DNA from: CAWDMC01 sp963803295 | Lineage (GTDB): Bacteria > Acidobacteriota > Terriglobia > UBA7540 | DNA: 64,000 bases | Assembly (NCBI GenBank): GCA_963803295.1 | Contig: CAWDMC010000009.1 | Location: 620,001 to 684,000, forward strand | Reading direction: 5' to 3' | Part shown: positions 18,584 to 28,141 of the stretch, piece by piece | Position numbering within the stretch: position 1 is the first letter of the stretch | Layout of the letters: every line of letters starts with the position of its first letter | The notes under the pieces: model-generated | Seen by the model: only the letters and a program-made list of their open reading frames with translations | The model's database searches: none | What the model was told of the DNA's origin: nothing | Position numbers and translations under genes: made by a program

Positions 18584-20140
18584 ATGAGTCGTCTTTATTT
18601 CATCTCCATTCTTCTCGGCTTGCTAACAGTATCCCCACTCTGGCCCGCCGATGATGCGCGCCCGATCCTCACTCCGAAACCACCAGCGGAGGCCAGAATC
18701 AACGGCCCTGGTGTATACGGCGCGCGGCCGGGCCATCCGTTCCTTTACCGCATACCGTGCACTGGCGTGCGGCCCGTTCGATTCGCGGCGGAGGGACTGC
18801 CGGTGTCGCTGCATCTTGACCCCGATACCGGGATCCTCACTGGGTCAACACCTGAAAAGCCCGGGATTTATGCGGTTACCCTTTGGGCGGCGAACTCAAG
18901 AGGCAAGGCTTCGAAGCCCTTCCGGATTGTCGTGGGCGAGACGCTGGCACTCACTCCCCCCATGGGTTGGAACTCCTGGTACACGTTCTACGGACGAGTG
19001 ACCGACAAAACATTGCGGCAGTCGGCCGAAGCGATGATTACTTCCGGAATGGCCGACTTCGGCTATCAGTACGTGAATGTCGACTCCGGCTGGTCGGTGA
19101 AACCGGGCTCTAAGGACCCCGAATTGGGTGGGGAACCTCGCGATCAACAGGGCGCCATACGTCCCAACCGGCGTTTCCCGGACATGGCCGCGCTGACCGC
19201 TTACATCCACAGCAAGGGTCTCAAAGCGGGTCTCTACTCGTCACCCGGTCCACTCGACTGCGCGGATTTCGAAGGCTCGTATCAGCACGAAAAACTCGAT
19301 GCACTAACGTTCGCCGCGTGGGGATTCGACTTTCTGAAGTATGACTGGTGCTCGTACGGCAACATTGCGCCGCCGAAGCCGACGTTGACTGACTACCGCA
19401 AGCCGTACGACCTGATCGGCGGAATCCTGAAGGAATTGGATCGCGACATCGTCCTCAACCTCTGCCAGTACGGCATGGGCGACGTCTGGACGTGGGGTGC
19501 GGATACGGGCGGGAACTCCTGGCGGACCACTGGCGATCTGGGCATGGAAAAGGACTCGCGGCTGCCGGGTCTCTACAGCATTGCATTTGCGAATGCCAGC
19601 CATTCGAGCTACGCAGGCCCCGGCCACTGGAATGACCCTGACTATGTGTTGATCGGAACAATCGGCGACGCGAACAAATGGGACCAGCCCCAGACGCCGA
19701 TGCTGACCTCACTTACGCCCGATGAGCAGTACAGCTACATGTCAATGTGGTCCCTGATGGCCGCACCATTGTTCTTCGGGGGAGATATGGCCGCTCTTGA
19801 CGATTTCACTCTGGGAATCATATGCAACAGCGAAGTAATCGAGATCGATCAGGATACGCTGGGATGGCAGGCGCGAGTGCTTCGCCACTCCGCGGACGAA
19901 TTCATTTTGGAGAAGCCGCTCGAGGACGGTTCCATTGCCGTGGGACTCTTCAACCTTAGCGAAAGCTCCCGGAAGATCACCGCGAGCCTGACGGACCTAG
20001 GCTTGAAGGGCAATTGGAAGGCTCGCGATCTTTGGCGCCAGAAAGAGATAGGCGCCGTGCCCGGTGAATTCTCCGCCCAGGTGCCCCCGCATGGGGTTAT
20101 TCTGGTGCGCCTCTCCTTATTGTACAAGGGCGGTGTTTGA
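18584..20140 (+). CDS. GH27 alpha-galactosidase with N-terminal Ig-like domain
   Basis: 518 residues from ATG 18584, with a signal peptide (LYFISILLGLLTVSPLWPA). Residues about 35-120 form a putative Ig-like domain (LDPDTGILTGSTPEKPGIYAV). The barrel then shows the GH27 set: MGWNSWYTFYG, YVNVDSGW, FLKYDWCSYG with the nucleophile Asp, SWRTTGDLG with the acid/base Asp, and GPGHWNDPDYV. A C-terminal beta domain ends the protein. It is a retaining alpha-galactosidase or alpha-N-acetylgalactosaminidase-type enzyme acting outside the cytoplasm. The frame extends upstream to 18440, but the signal peptide fixes the start. Neighbour of the GH38-like gene on the same strand. Confidence 0.88.
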   Translation: MSRLYFISILLGLLTVSPLWPADDARPILTPKPPAEARINGPGVYGARPGHPFLYRIPCTGVRPVRFAAEGLPVSLHLDPDTGILTGSTPEKPGIYAVTLWAANSRGKASKPFRIVVGETLALTPPMGWNSWYTFYGRVTDKTLRQSAEAMITSGMADFGYQYVNVDSGWSVKPGSKDPELGGEPRDQQGAIRPNRRFPDMAALTAYIHSKGLKAGLYSSPGPLDCADFEGSYQHEKLDALTFAAWGFDFLKYDWCSYGNIAPPKPTLTDYRKPYDLIGGILKELDRDIVLNLCQYGMGDVWTWGADTGGNSWRTTGDLGMEKDSRLPGLYSIAFANASHSSYAGPGHWNDPDYVLIGTIGDANKWDQPQTPMLTSLTPDEQYSYMSMWSLMAAPLFFGGDMAALDDFTLGIICNSEVIEIDQDTLGWQARVLRHSADEFILEKPLEDGSIAVGLFNLSESSRKITASLTDLGLKGNWKARDLWRQKEIGAVPGEFSAQVPPHGVILVRLSLLYKGGV

Positions 20141-20414
20141 ATTTTAGCCGTGATTCCGTGCCGGCAATCACCTTCCGTTACGGACGGATGTGTTGCAAAA
20201 ATTGGAAAAGAGACAAGTACCGACTCGGACGGCGGAGCATAGCCAGCCAAGCGGACAAGTCGATCGCGGTTCACAAACAACGTGCTGCTAACTGAAAGTG
20301 AAGGTTCGGACGAACGGTCGGGGATCGGAGATTACGATCAGTCTGGCGCATAGCTTTGAGTCCGCCGTCATCCGCACAAAGCCCCGACTCCCACTATTAG
20401 CGTAAGATATCCGC

Positions 20415-20897
20415 ATGAAGAAGACGGAGGCGTATTTTCGGGACAGAGCGGTGCTCATTACCGGAGCTTCTTCAGGGATTGGGAAGGAGTTGGCATGGCA
20501 ATTGGGCCAAGCGGGGGCCAAGGTGACTTTGGCGGCCCGGCGCACGGAATTGTTAGAGAGTCTCGCGCACAGAATCCTAGGGAGCGGCCAGCTGAGACCG
20601 CTGGTGGTGCAGTGTGACGTCACGCGGGAGGGAGACCTGGAACGCGCGGTGTCGGAGACGGTGCGGCAGTGGGGAAAGCTGGACGTGGTCATTGCGAACG
20701 CGGGATTTGGCGTCGTTGGGGCGCTGAAAGATCTTTCGGTGGAGGATTATCGGCGGCAGTTCGAGACGAATGTCTTTGGTGTGCTGCGCACGATTTATGC
20801 GGCGCTGCCGGAGATCGAGAAGACGAAGGGGAACGTGGTGATGATCGGCAGCGTTTCGGGATGGGCGGCGGCGCCGGGGGCGTCGCCTACGCCATGA
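20415..20897 (+). pseudogene. Short-chain dehydrogenase, N-terminal part (frameshifted gene)
   Basis: Rossmann-fold SDR using NAD(P): TGASSGIGKELA is the cofactor-binding motif, CDVTREGDLE contacts the adenine, NAGFGVVG is the NAG motif and IGSVSGWAA holds the catalytic Ser. The frame then ends at 20897, before the Tyr-Lys pair. The remaining part continues in another frame from about 20886, where adding one base would restore SPYAMSKFA. The start ATG at 20415 is supported by similarity. Substrate unknown. Confidence 0.8.
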
Positions 20898-21256
20898 GTA
20901 AATTCGCGGTGCGCGCGCTGGCGAACTCGATCACGCCGGAGTTGCAGGCGGCGGGGGTTAAGGTGACGCTGATTAGCCCGGGATTCGTGGTAAGCAACAT
21001 CCGGCGTGTGGACAATCGGGGAAAGCTGCATATTGAGGCGAAGGATCGGATTCCGGCGTGGCTTCAGATGAGCACGGAGAAGGCGGCACGGCGGATTCTA
21101 CGGGCGGTGGCGCTGGGTAAGCGTGAGGCGATCATTACGGGGCACGGCAAGATTTTGGTCGCGCTGGAAAGATTTATGCCGTGGGCGATTCGAGCAGTGG
21201 GGAGAAAAATGGCGGCTGGAAGAGGCAGTTACCGACGGGAAGCGAAGGTCGATTGA
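20880..21256 (+). pseudogene. Short-chain dehydrogenase, C-terminal part
   Basis: This continues the SDR at 20415. It carries the catalytic YAMSK motif and the substrate-loop region (TPELQAAGVKVTLISPGFVVSNI), then a C-terminal tail with AARRILRAVALGKREAIITG and a basic end, as in SDRs of the DltE/Sdr type that act on lipid or retinoid-like substrates. The two parts together give a normal length of about 280 residues, so the gene is complete apart from one missing base near 20886. Confidence 0.75.
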
Positions 21257-21339
21257 ACGGCGCGTAGGGAGAAAAGTGAAGGTCTGAGCGAATTGTTCGG
21301 CACACGAAAAGAATGCCGCAGACTCGGGTTTGACTTCAA

Positions 21340-21909
21340 ATGTTGACGGACCGTCCGCCGCGTAACAAGGCTCTTCTGGCACAATTCCTGGAAAGCGACC
21401 GGCTCGGGACTCTCGCCTTGCCGCCTGATGACCGGTTTCGCGTCGCGGCCCAGTTGCTTAATGCAGGCATGAAAGCCGAGAAGAGGGCGGCCGTCAAGGA
21501 GGCTTGCGAGGAGTTTCTCAGCCTGGCCTCAGACTTTTACGGCCTGCCAAAGCCGCGGATCAGCGTGCTGGCGGCCCGCCCTCTCCGAGTGCGCGAGGGC
21601 GGCGCGACCGAGCTGTTCGGCGACTACAACCTGACAACGGGGAGTATCCGCGTCTGGATGCGAACCGCGGTCCGCAAGCAGGTCACTTCCTTCGGCACGT
21701 TCCTCAGCACCCTTTGCCACGAGTTTTGTCATCACCTCGACTGCCGCCGTTTCGGGTTTGGCGCCACACCCCATACCCGTGGGTTCTACGAGCGAGCCGC
21801 CGCGCTCTACCACTACGCCCGCGGAACTCCGGCCAAGCGGCTATTCTGGATACGAACCCGAGGCGGGTGTTGGCGAATTGACTGGCCGCGGACGAATCGC
21901 GGCGGCTGA
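21340..21909 (+). CDS. SprT-like zinc metallopeptidase domain protein
   Basis: 189 residues with the metal-binding motif STLCHEFCHHLDC (HExxH, about residue 126), preceded by YGLPKPRISVLAARPLRVREGGATELFG and YNLTTGSIRVWMRTA. This arrangement fits SprT-like/zincin proteins with a beta-hairpin before the active helix. It has no signal peptide and so is probably cytoplasmic. The last 25 residues look unrelated and overlap the region of a decayed GTPase on the other strand, so the C-terminus may be altered. It follows the SDR by 80 bases on the same strand. The start at 21340 is uncertain; a GTG or ATG further in is possible. Confidence 0.6.
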   Translation: MLTDRPPRNKALLAQFLESDRLGTLALPPDDRFRVAAQLLNAGMKAEKRAAVKEACEEFLSLASDFYGLPKPRISVLAARPLRVREGGATELFGDYNLTTGSIRVWMRTAVRKQVTSFGTFLSTLCHEFCHHLDCRRFGFGATPHTRGFYERAAALYHYARGTPAKRLFWIRTRGGCWRIDWPRTNRGG

Positions 21910-21959
21910 CGCCTTGCTCGCGTCCGAGTTTGCGAATCCCTCGCAGCGTGCACACAGAT

Positions 21960-22318
21960 TTCCGCGGTGGAGTTCGACCACGTCTTTGTCGCCGAGGAGG
22001 TAGTCCCGGTTTACCATCTGACCCTCGAACTTACCGTGTCCTCTGACACGCGCGAACTTAAGCTGGGTAACGAAGTTGTTGTGGATCAGGGCGGCGAGGC
22101 CAGCAAGCGAGAGCCGCGCTTCAGCACGTAGGGGCGGCAGAAGTTGAACTTTTCGCCGGGGGGCTTTGGTGATACACGCGAACCAGCTCTAGCAACTCGA
22201 AGAACGAGCCGCGCAACTCTTCCAAACCCTCAACGGTCGCTGCCGGAGCCTTAAGGATGGGGAACCTCTCGCCGTGAGTTCCCTGAGGATATCGAGGTCC
22301 TCCGCCAGCTAAGGTGTT
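21960..22318 (-). pseudogene. TGS-domain GTPase remnant, C-terminal part only
   Basis: Read across three frames, this stretch gives LAEDLDILRELTARG, then RFPILKAPAATVEGLEELRGSFFELLELVRVY, then TKAP, and finally LAALIHNNFVTQLKFARVRGHGKFEGQMVNRDYLLGDKDVVELHR. That is the tail of an Obg/DRG-type GTPase with its TGS domain (RVYTKAPG...LIH.DF....KFARVWG). The whole G domain is missing. The 5' end stops where the truncated methylase begins, so the two are joined at a deletion. At least two single-base shifts are needed to read it. A shorter frame from 22339 to 22121 covers part of it. Confidence 0.65.
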
Positions 22319-24231
22319 GCAAACCTCCTTCCTGGGCATGCTGCCTGGGAGTAGAATACCGAAAAGTCGGTTAGCTCCACCGCCACGGTGTTTTTCTTCA
22401 CGTGCGGCTTCACTTCGATGGCCGCCACATCGTGGAAGACCACCTGATTCTTCTCCACGGCGCGCTTGTCAAATACCTCGGCGGGGATGTATTTGGGGGC
22501 AATGTCGATGCCCTTGGCGCGGGCTTCATCCAGCACGTTGGGGAACAGGCCCATTTCGAACTCGAAGCCTAGAATGTCCACGCTGGTGATGTGCTTTTGG
22601 CGGCATTCCAGAATGACCTCTTCCACAAACAGGCGCGTGACCGGCAGGTTCACCGGCCCCACCGCCACCAACCGCCCCGCCTTCTTGCCGTTGAAGGTGT
22701 TGAAGCCATCGGTCCTTTCGGCGCGGTAGGCGCGCAGGATCAGATCGACGAAGGCGGTCTCTTTTTCTTCCAATTGCTTCTGCTGCTCCGCCTCGCGCAG
22801 GTTGGGGTTGACGCCAATATAGTGCTGGCGCTCGTACTTGCCCAGGTTGAGGATTTCAAAAGCGCGGTAGTTCTTGCCTTCGGCCTTGAGCGCGCGCTGC
22901 ACGCCGATCAGACGCTTGCGGGTCGTATGAATGGCGAACTTGCCCAGGTCGGTGACGATCCACTTCCGCCCTAGTTTTTCCGCCACTGCCGCCGTGGTGC
23001 CGGAGCCGGCAAAAGAAGTCCGCGACGAGGTCGCCCTCGTTCGACGAGGCATTGATAATGCGTTCGAGAAGGGCCTCAGGCTTCTGCGTCGGATAGTCAA
23101 TTCGCTCCAGTGCTTGCGATCCATTGGCGGAATGTCCTCCCAAATACTCTGCAATCGACCTCACCATTTCATCCTCGAATAGTATAAATGATGGGACGCC
23201 ATCCGCTTTCTCTGGCCGATGGACTGCCCATCAGGTCCAATTCATCGTAGCGTCTCCTGTAAGTTTTCCTTCGGCTTCTGAGCTTTGCCGCATGTATGCG
23301 GGAATGCCCAGTGCCGACCCTTCTGAGTCGGATGTGTCCATGCCAAGCATCACCAGATGAATCGGTGCGCTTCTGGGCCGTTAAGATATAAGGCGATCTG
23401 GCGACCAGCGGCATCTCGGTACCGAAAGAAGTCGTCGAGATATTCCTTGGAATAAGGGACATACTGCGTATTCCAAAGGACTAGTCGGTCCAAGAGAAAA
23501 ACAATATCGAGTCATCAATGATGTTAAATCCGACGGTTCCGCTTCTTGCGCTGTCACTTTTCCAAATGATTTGCGTTCCGAAAGTTGCTCGTGCCGAACA
23601 CCTCCTCAAGCCAAGGATGTGATGGCTGTCACCCGCCAATCGCAATGCACATAGATACTCCCATCCTCCGCGAGGAGGTCGCGCATGAGGATGAGTCGTT
23701 CGTAGATCATGGAGATGAAGGAGTCGGCGCCTTTGCCCCAGGTGTCGCGGTAGGCGATTTCTTCGAGGATGTTGGGGCTTTGTGAACGTGTGGCGTCGCC
23801 GATCTTCGATGTCCATGGAGAAGTCGGCGCCCGACGTCGAAGGGCGGGTCGATGTAGATGAGCTTGAGGCCGCCCTGTTTCTCGATCTCATCGCGCAGCG
23901 GGCCGTTCTTGAGGCTGGAGAGGATGAGCTTGTTGTCGCCCCAGATGAGCTTGTTGGTCCAGCCTTTAAGCTGCCGGCCCCGCGTGTCAAATAGCCTGCT
24001 GGCAGTGCGGTGTCGGCCGTTGCCTTCGGCACGCGGCTCATCGACCTGCTCGATCGTCTGAAACGGCAGCACGACGTTCGAGACTTCGTTGGTCTTGCCG
24101 TTCCAAACCAGTTCGACTTCGCGCTTGTCGTCGAACAGCAGAAAGCGATACTTGTCCGGCAGCGGCTTGTCCGCCTCGATGTAGCGGATGATTTCCTGTT
24201 GTTCCTGTTCCGTCAGTCGTGGCATGTACAT
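22309..24231 (-). pseudogene. Type III restriction-modification methylase (Mod), multiply frameshifted and 3'-truncated
   Basis: Beta-class DNA methyltransferase: the catalytic IYIDPPFD motif comes first (in 24231-23707), and the SAM-binding [22 protein letters not shown] motif follows late (22309-23154). The N-terminus RLTEQEQQEIIRYIEADKPLP and KLIWGDNKLILSSL are typical of Mod. Pieces lie in different frames at 23481-24041, 23169-23462 and 22856-23167 ([14 protein letters not shown]), so at least four shifts are needed. The C-terminus stops at about [12 protein letters not shown], whereas intact homologues continue; the res subunit is absent. A stretch of GTPase follows immediately. Non-functional as it stands. 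Confidence 0.85.
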
Positions 24232-24298
24232 CCTTACCTGAAATCTACGTTTTCATTTACTCGCCGCCCGATACCATACCCCCGGGAACCGCACCGTG

Positions 24299-24448
24299 CA
24301 ACGTAGGGGGGCGGCTTGCCGTCCCCGTGAGCGGACCCGTCGCAGATTTCCCTTGCGGAAACGGCGCCAGGCAACGTAGGGAGCGGCTCGCCGTCCCCTT
24401 ATACAAATTGTCACCCATGAACAAGGGTAGGGCAAGCCCTGCCCCTAC
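24299..24448. repeat. Dispersed GC-rich intergenic repeats
   Basis: Two near-identical units (24299-24326 and 24372-24398, both CAACGTAGGG...GCGGCT.GCCGTCCCC) and a related palindromic unit (24427-24448, GTAGGGCAAGCCCTGCCCCTAC). They resemble REP-type intergenic repeats. The rest of the 410-base gap between the dead methylase and the TM2 gene shows nothing. Confidence 0.55.
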
Positions 24449-24645
24449 GGTCCAGGCCCTTATTCTTCTTGACGAGGTCCGCGCTACTCACTTTCGGCGT
24501 CCCGCCCTAATTGAAATCGAGCCGAAACGAATCCGTTTGACTTTCGTATTCTGCTGGCAGAAGATAGCCAGTTCGCGGGCCAGTCCGCCCTCTCTGCGAT
24601 TGTGCCAGACCTTCGACCCTGCGTCCTCACCATGGAGTAAAACCG

Positions 24646-25023
24646 ATGTACTGCCGAAATTGCGCTCACCAACTTGCTGATGTTGCCGAATTCTGCACGG
24701 CGTGTGGTATGCGTCCGCTTCAGGGCGCCCGCTACTGCTGGTCGTGCGGAGCCGAAGGCCTTCCCCAAGCGGAAGTCTGCGTTAAATGTGGAGTCCGGCT
24801 CATGGGCGGCAGCGTGCAAGGCCAGAAGGAGTGGATCCTTGCTTTGATCTTCTCGATTGTCTTGGGAACCCTGGGCGTTGACCGCTTCTATCTCGGTTAT
24901 GTCGGCCTCGGCATTCTGAAGCTCGTGACCCTGGGAGGATGCGGCGTCTGGTGGCTGATCGATGTCATTCTCATTGCCCTGAACCGGATTCCCGACGCCC
25001 AGGGCCGGCCACTGAAGCAATGA
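24646..25023 (+). CDS. TM2-domain membrane protein with zinc-ribbon N-terminus
   Basis: 125 residues. Four CxxC pairs in the first 55 residues (YCRNCAH, FCTACGM, YCWSCGA, VCVKCGV) form two zinc ribbons. Then two hydrophobic helices (about 63-80 and 85-110) are joined by the TM2 signature GVDRFYLGYVGLGILKLVTLGG. TM2 proteins are small inner-membrane proteins of unclear role. Its stop codon overlaps the start of the next gene (ATGA at 25020), so the two are translationally coupled. Confidence 0.85.
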   Translation: MYCRNCAHQLADVAEFCTACGMRPLQGARYCWSCGAEGLPQAEVCVKCGVRLMGGSVQGQKEWILALIFSIVLGTLGVDRFYLGYVGLGILKLVTLGGCGVWWLIDVILIALNRIPDAQGRPLKQ

Positions 25024-25361
25024 CGCCGTCGCGCCTCCTCCTGGCTCGGTTGAGGGCCGTGCGGATCGCTCCTTTTTCCTCCGGCATCCCACGAGTCGTA
25101 GCGCTGGGTGCGGCGATTGCGTTCTTTTGCCTGATCTCGCCCGGGGCCCTAAGCGGCTGTCCGGATCTATGCCTTTGGCGCCACCTATTTCATCTGCAGG
25201 CCTGCCCTGCGTGCGGAACCACCCGTGCCCTGGCGGCGATCTTTCACGGTCATATCGGCCAGGCTCTCGCCTTCAATCGTAACGTGATCGCCACTGGCCC
25301 CGGGCTCATGGTGATGTTCGCGAGGGATCTGCTCCGGGGAGCTAAGAGCATAAGGAAGTGA
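25020..25361 (+). CDS. DUF2752 membrane protein
   Basis: 113 residues, starting at the ATG that overlaps the TM2 stop. The family motif CPACGTTRALAAIFHG is present near residue 62, followed by a membrane helix around NVIATGPGLMVMFARDLL. Another hydrophobic segment (VVALGAAIAFFCLISPG) lies near the N-terminus. DUF2752 proteins commonly sit next to TM2 proteins, and their function is unknown. The coupling to the gene upstream suggests a shared membrane complex, which is inference. Confidence 0.8.
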   Translation: MTPSRLLLARLRAVRIAPFSSGIPRVVALGAAIAFFCLISPGALSGCPDLCLWRHLFHLQACPACGTTRALAAIFHGHIGQALAFNRNVIATGPGLMVMFARDLLRGAKSIRK

Positions 25362-25399
25362 GTGGGGAACGGCGGTTTGGCCGTGGAGCACGGATTTGA

Positions 25400-26563
25400 T
25401 TACTTAGTGTCGGCGTTGCGTGGGTTGCGGACTCCCTTCACCAGCCGCTGGTATTGGAACTCCAGGTAGTTGTCGGTCATGCCGGCAATGTAGTCGCAGA
25501 CCACGCGCTGGACGCCATCACGCTGGGTTTCGAGCAGGTAACGTTCGGGCAGGCGCTCGGGACGTTCCACGAAGTAATCGAAGAGTCCTTCCAGATGTCG
25601 GACCACCCTGCTGCGCTCGGCGCGGATGTTCTCGTTCGTGTAAAGGTTGGCGAAGAGGAACGCTTTCAGCCGCCTTCTCTCGGCGGCCAGCTCCGGATCG
25701 AGGCCGGCGAGCCGGGTGGGATTCCGGCGGACGCTTTCGACGGAGGGCGGGTCGAGCGCCCCCGCCCGGTCGCGAGTCGCCTCAATCAGCCCGGTCACAA
25801 AAGTATCGAGCAGGCGCTTCAGAGCCTCGTTGAACTTCATCTTCTCGGGCGCGAAAGGGTACTTCTGTTCCACTTCCCGGTGGAAGCGGTCAAAGAGCGG
25901 AACACCCTCGCGGATCAGGCTGATGCTAAGCAGTTTTGACTCATAGCCATCGTCGAGATCGGCGGAGCTGTAGGTGATCTCGTCGGTATGATCGATGAGT
26001 TGCGCTTCGAGCGGAGGCATTTCGTCGAGACGATACTCGCCAAGCTCCGGATACGACGCCGCATCGTAGTCGCGCGAGTGCTTGATGATGCCCTCACGCA
26101 CTTCAAAAGTCAGGTTGAGGCCGGGGAACTCCGCGTACTTCTGCTCGAAATTGTCCACGATCCGCAGGGCATGCAGATTGTGATCGAAGTGGCTGCCATA
26201 GCGCCCCATCACCTGGCCCAGCACCGCCTCACCCGCATGCCCGAATGGAGGATGCCCGACGTCGTGAACCAGCGCCAGCGCCTCCACCAGATCCGAGTTC
26301 AGGCGAAGGGCGCGCGCCACCGTGCGGCTAATCTGAGCCACCTCGATGGTATGGGTCAGGCGCGTACGGAAATGGTCCGAATAGCGGCGCGCGAAAACCT
26401 GGGTCTTGTTTTCCAGGCGGCGGAAAGCACGCGAGTGAACAATGCGGTCGCGATCACGCTCGTAGTCGTTGCGGTAAGGGTGGCTGGGCTCGGGATAACG
26501 CCGCCCGGCCGATTGCCCGACAGGCATGGCGTAAGGGGCTAAGTCTGAAGACTGTGTAACCAT
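25400..26563 (-). CDS. dgt: dGTPase-like deoxynucleoside triphosphate triphosphohydrolase
   Basis: HD-domain enzyme of about 387 residues that hydrolyses dNTPs to the nucleoside and triphosphate. The conserved start of the domain YRNDYERDRDRIVHSRAFRRLENKTQVF and the metal motif HDVGHPPFGHAGE are present, together with RLTHTIEVAQISRTVARAL, DHTDEITYSSADLDDG and the C-terminal YIAGMTDNYLEFQYQRL. All the usual features are intact. The start is at ATG 26563 or GTG 26572; neither has a clear ribosome binding site. It is convergent with the DUF2752 gene. Its role is probably control of dNTP pools. Confidence 0.9.
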   Translation of the reverse strand: MVTQSSDLAPYAMPVGQSAGRRYPEPSHPYRNDYERDRDRIVHSRAFRRLENKTQVFARRYSDHFRTRLTHTIEVAQISRTVARALRLNSDLVEALALVHDVGHPPFGHAGEAVLGQVMGRYGSHFDHNLHALRIVDNFEQKYAEFPGLNLTFEVREGIIKHSRDYDAASYPELGEYRLDEMPPLEAQLIDHTDEITYSSADLDDGYESKLLSISLIREGVPLFDRFHREVEQKYPFAPEKMKFNEALKRLLDTFVTGLIEATRDRAGALDPPSVESVRRNPTRLAGLDPELAAERRRLKAFLFANLYTNENIRAERSRVVRHLEGLFDYFVERPERLPERYLLETQRDGVQRVVCDYIAGMTDNYLEFQYQRLVKGVRNPRNADTK

Positions 26564-26675
26564 CCGCGGCACGGGAAGTGTCCCGAAGAATCGAATATAG
26601 CATGGGGTCGCCGCGGAATGTGGTCAGTAAGAACCCAGGCCGAGAAACGATTGACGCCCGCGCTTTTGGAAACCC

Positions 26676-27812
26676 TTACTTGACTACACGCGCCAGAATT
26701 GGACCGAGCACCGCCAGAAAGAGCACATAAGCGGCCGAAAGAGGCTCGAGCCGAGGCTCAAGGCCCGCACCCAAGCCTGCAATCACGATCGAGAATTCTC
26801 CGCGCGCCACCAAGCTCATCCCGGCTCGCAGCCGTCCCCGGCCGCTAACCCCAGCGCGTCGAGCGGTCCAGTAGCCGGTCACTACTTTCGTCATGGTTGT
26901 GACTGCCCCCAACAGAAGAGCGACCGGCAGCATTGACGGCAAGGTGACGGGGTCAATCTGAAGTCCGAAGAAGAAGAAGAAGATGGCGGCGAAAAGATCG
27001 CGTAAAGGTGCAAGAACGCGGTGCGTCTGTTGCGCCATCGGTCCCGACACCGCGATGCCGACAAGAAAGGCACCTATTCCCGCGGAAACCTGGAGCCGCT
27101 GGGCAATGCCGGCCACGAGCAGGACAACGCCGAAAACGCTCAGTAGAATGATCTCATCGGACTCGTGGGCGACATAATGGCTCAGCCGCTGTCCATATTT
27201 CACGGCGATAACCAGCACCAGAAGGACCGTGCCGACTGCCGTGGCGACGGACAAAGCGATCTTGGCCGGTCCTCCACTGGCCAGCAGCACAGCGACCAGC
27301 GGCAGGTAGACGGCCATCGCCAGATCCTCCAGCACCAACACCGACAGAACGGCCGGGGTCTCCGGGCATTCCAGCCGTCGGAGTTCTGCCAGGACCTTGG
27401 CGATGACGCCGGACGAAGAGATGTAAGTTACCCCGCCGAGCAGGACCGCAGGCAGCAGACGCCATCCCAGGAGGAATCCGGCGATAAGGCCCGGTGGGAA
27501 ATTAAGCGCCAGATCCACGGAGCCTGCAGGGAAACCCTTTCGAAGATTCTCCTTCAGCTCTTCTCCGGTATACTCAAGCCCCAGCATGAACAGGAGCAGC
27601 AACACGCCGATCTCGGCCCCCACTCCGATGAAGCCTTTGCTGAGGTTCAGGGGCGCAAGTCCACCATTGCCAAACGCCAGGCCGGCGAGCAGGTAGAGTG
27701 GGATCGCAGAGAAGCCCCAGCGGCTCGCGACCCGCGCTAGCACTGCGAGCCCGACAACGGCTGCACCTAGCTCGATAAAGATGAAAGCGACGTCGTGCGC
27801 CGTGCAATTCAT
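26676..27812 (-). CDS. Kef-type cation:proton antiporter membrane domain (CPA2)
   Basis: 378 residues, almost all in about 12 membrane helices. The pattern of CPA2 antiporters is clear: GLEYTGEEL, the TYISSSGVIAKVLAEL motif, VLEDLAMAVYLPL with the acidic residue of the ion site, GAFLVGIAVSG and AARRAGVSGRGRLRAGMSLVARGEFSIVIA. It lacks the C-terminal RCK/TrkA-N regulatory domain of KefB/KefC, so gating must differ. The first residues MNCTAHDVAFIFIELGAAVV form the first helix. Likely role is K+ or Na+ export against protons at the inner membrane. No partner gene is beside it. Confidence 0.85.
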   Translation of the reverse strand: MNCTAHDVAFIFIELGAAVVGLAVLARVASRWGFSAIPLYLLAGLAFGNGGLAPLNLSKGFIGVGAEIGVLLLLFMLGLEYTGEELKENLRKGFPAGSVDLALNFPPGLIAGFLLGWRLLPAVLLGGVTYISSSGVIAKVLAELRRLECPETPAVLSVLVLEDLAMAVYLPLVAVLLASGGPAKIALSVATAVGTVLLVLVIAVKYGQRLSHYVAHESDEIILLSVFGVVLLVAGIAQRLQVSAGIGAFLVGIAVSGPMAQQTHRVLAPLRDLFAAIFFFFFGLQIDPVTLPSMLPVALLLGAVTTMTKVVTGYWTARRAGVSGRGRLRAGMSLVARGEFSIVIAGLGAGLEPRLEPLSAAYVLFLAVLGPILARVVK

Positions 27813-27957
27813 ACCCTGTGGTGAAGCATTCCAGCTTTCAAGCCCGTTAGCAACAAAATGACCCCGGCGGGACCGAAGAGTCTAGCCGGATTGGACCGCC
27901 TGCGGCTTCTCAAATGAGAGAGGCGGCGGTTTCTCATCAACTAGTGAAAACTGTAAC

Positions 27958-28067
27958 TGTAGCGCCACTCTATGACCGGCGAAACTGGAGCACCGTAAAG
28001 GGGGGTAAAGGGGGCTCCCCTACACGGGCTGGAAGCCCGTCTTCGCCGCTCATAGAGCGGCGCTACA
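27958..28067. repeat. REP-like inverted repeat pair
   Basis: A 26-base unit (27958-27983, TGTAGCGCC.CTCTATGA) returns inverted at 28042-28067 with two mismatches. Each unit is itself a near-palindrome (CGCCGCTC/GAGCGGCG around TAT). The 58 bases between are G-rich. It may work as a terminator for the two minus-strand genes on either side or simply be a dispersed repeat. Nothing else is seen in this 330-base gap. Confidence 0.65.
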
Positions 28068-28141
28068 GCGATACTCGATGGTTTTCGCACAGACTTTTGC
28101 CGGCGAGCCCCGGTCCGCCCGAGACCTCAATCGGGTCCAGC

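Noticed and set aside
20886..20897. TGA at the break of the SDR as a selenocysteine codon, given SelB in the window
   Set aside because: The protein continues in a different frame, not through the TGA, and SDRs have Tyr, not Cys, as the catalytic residue.
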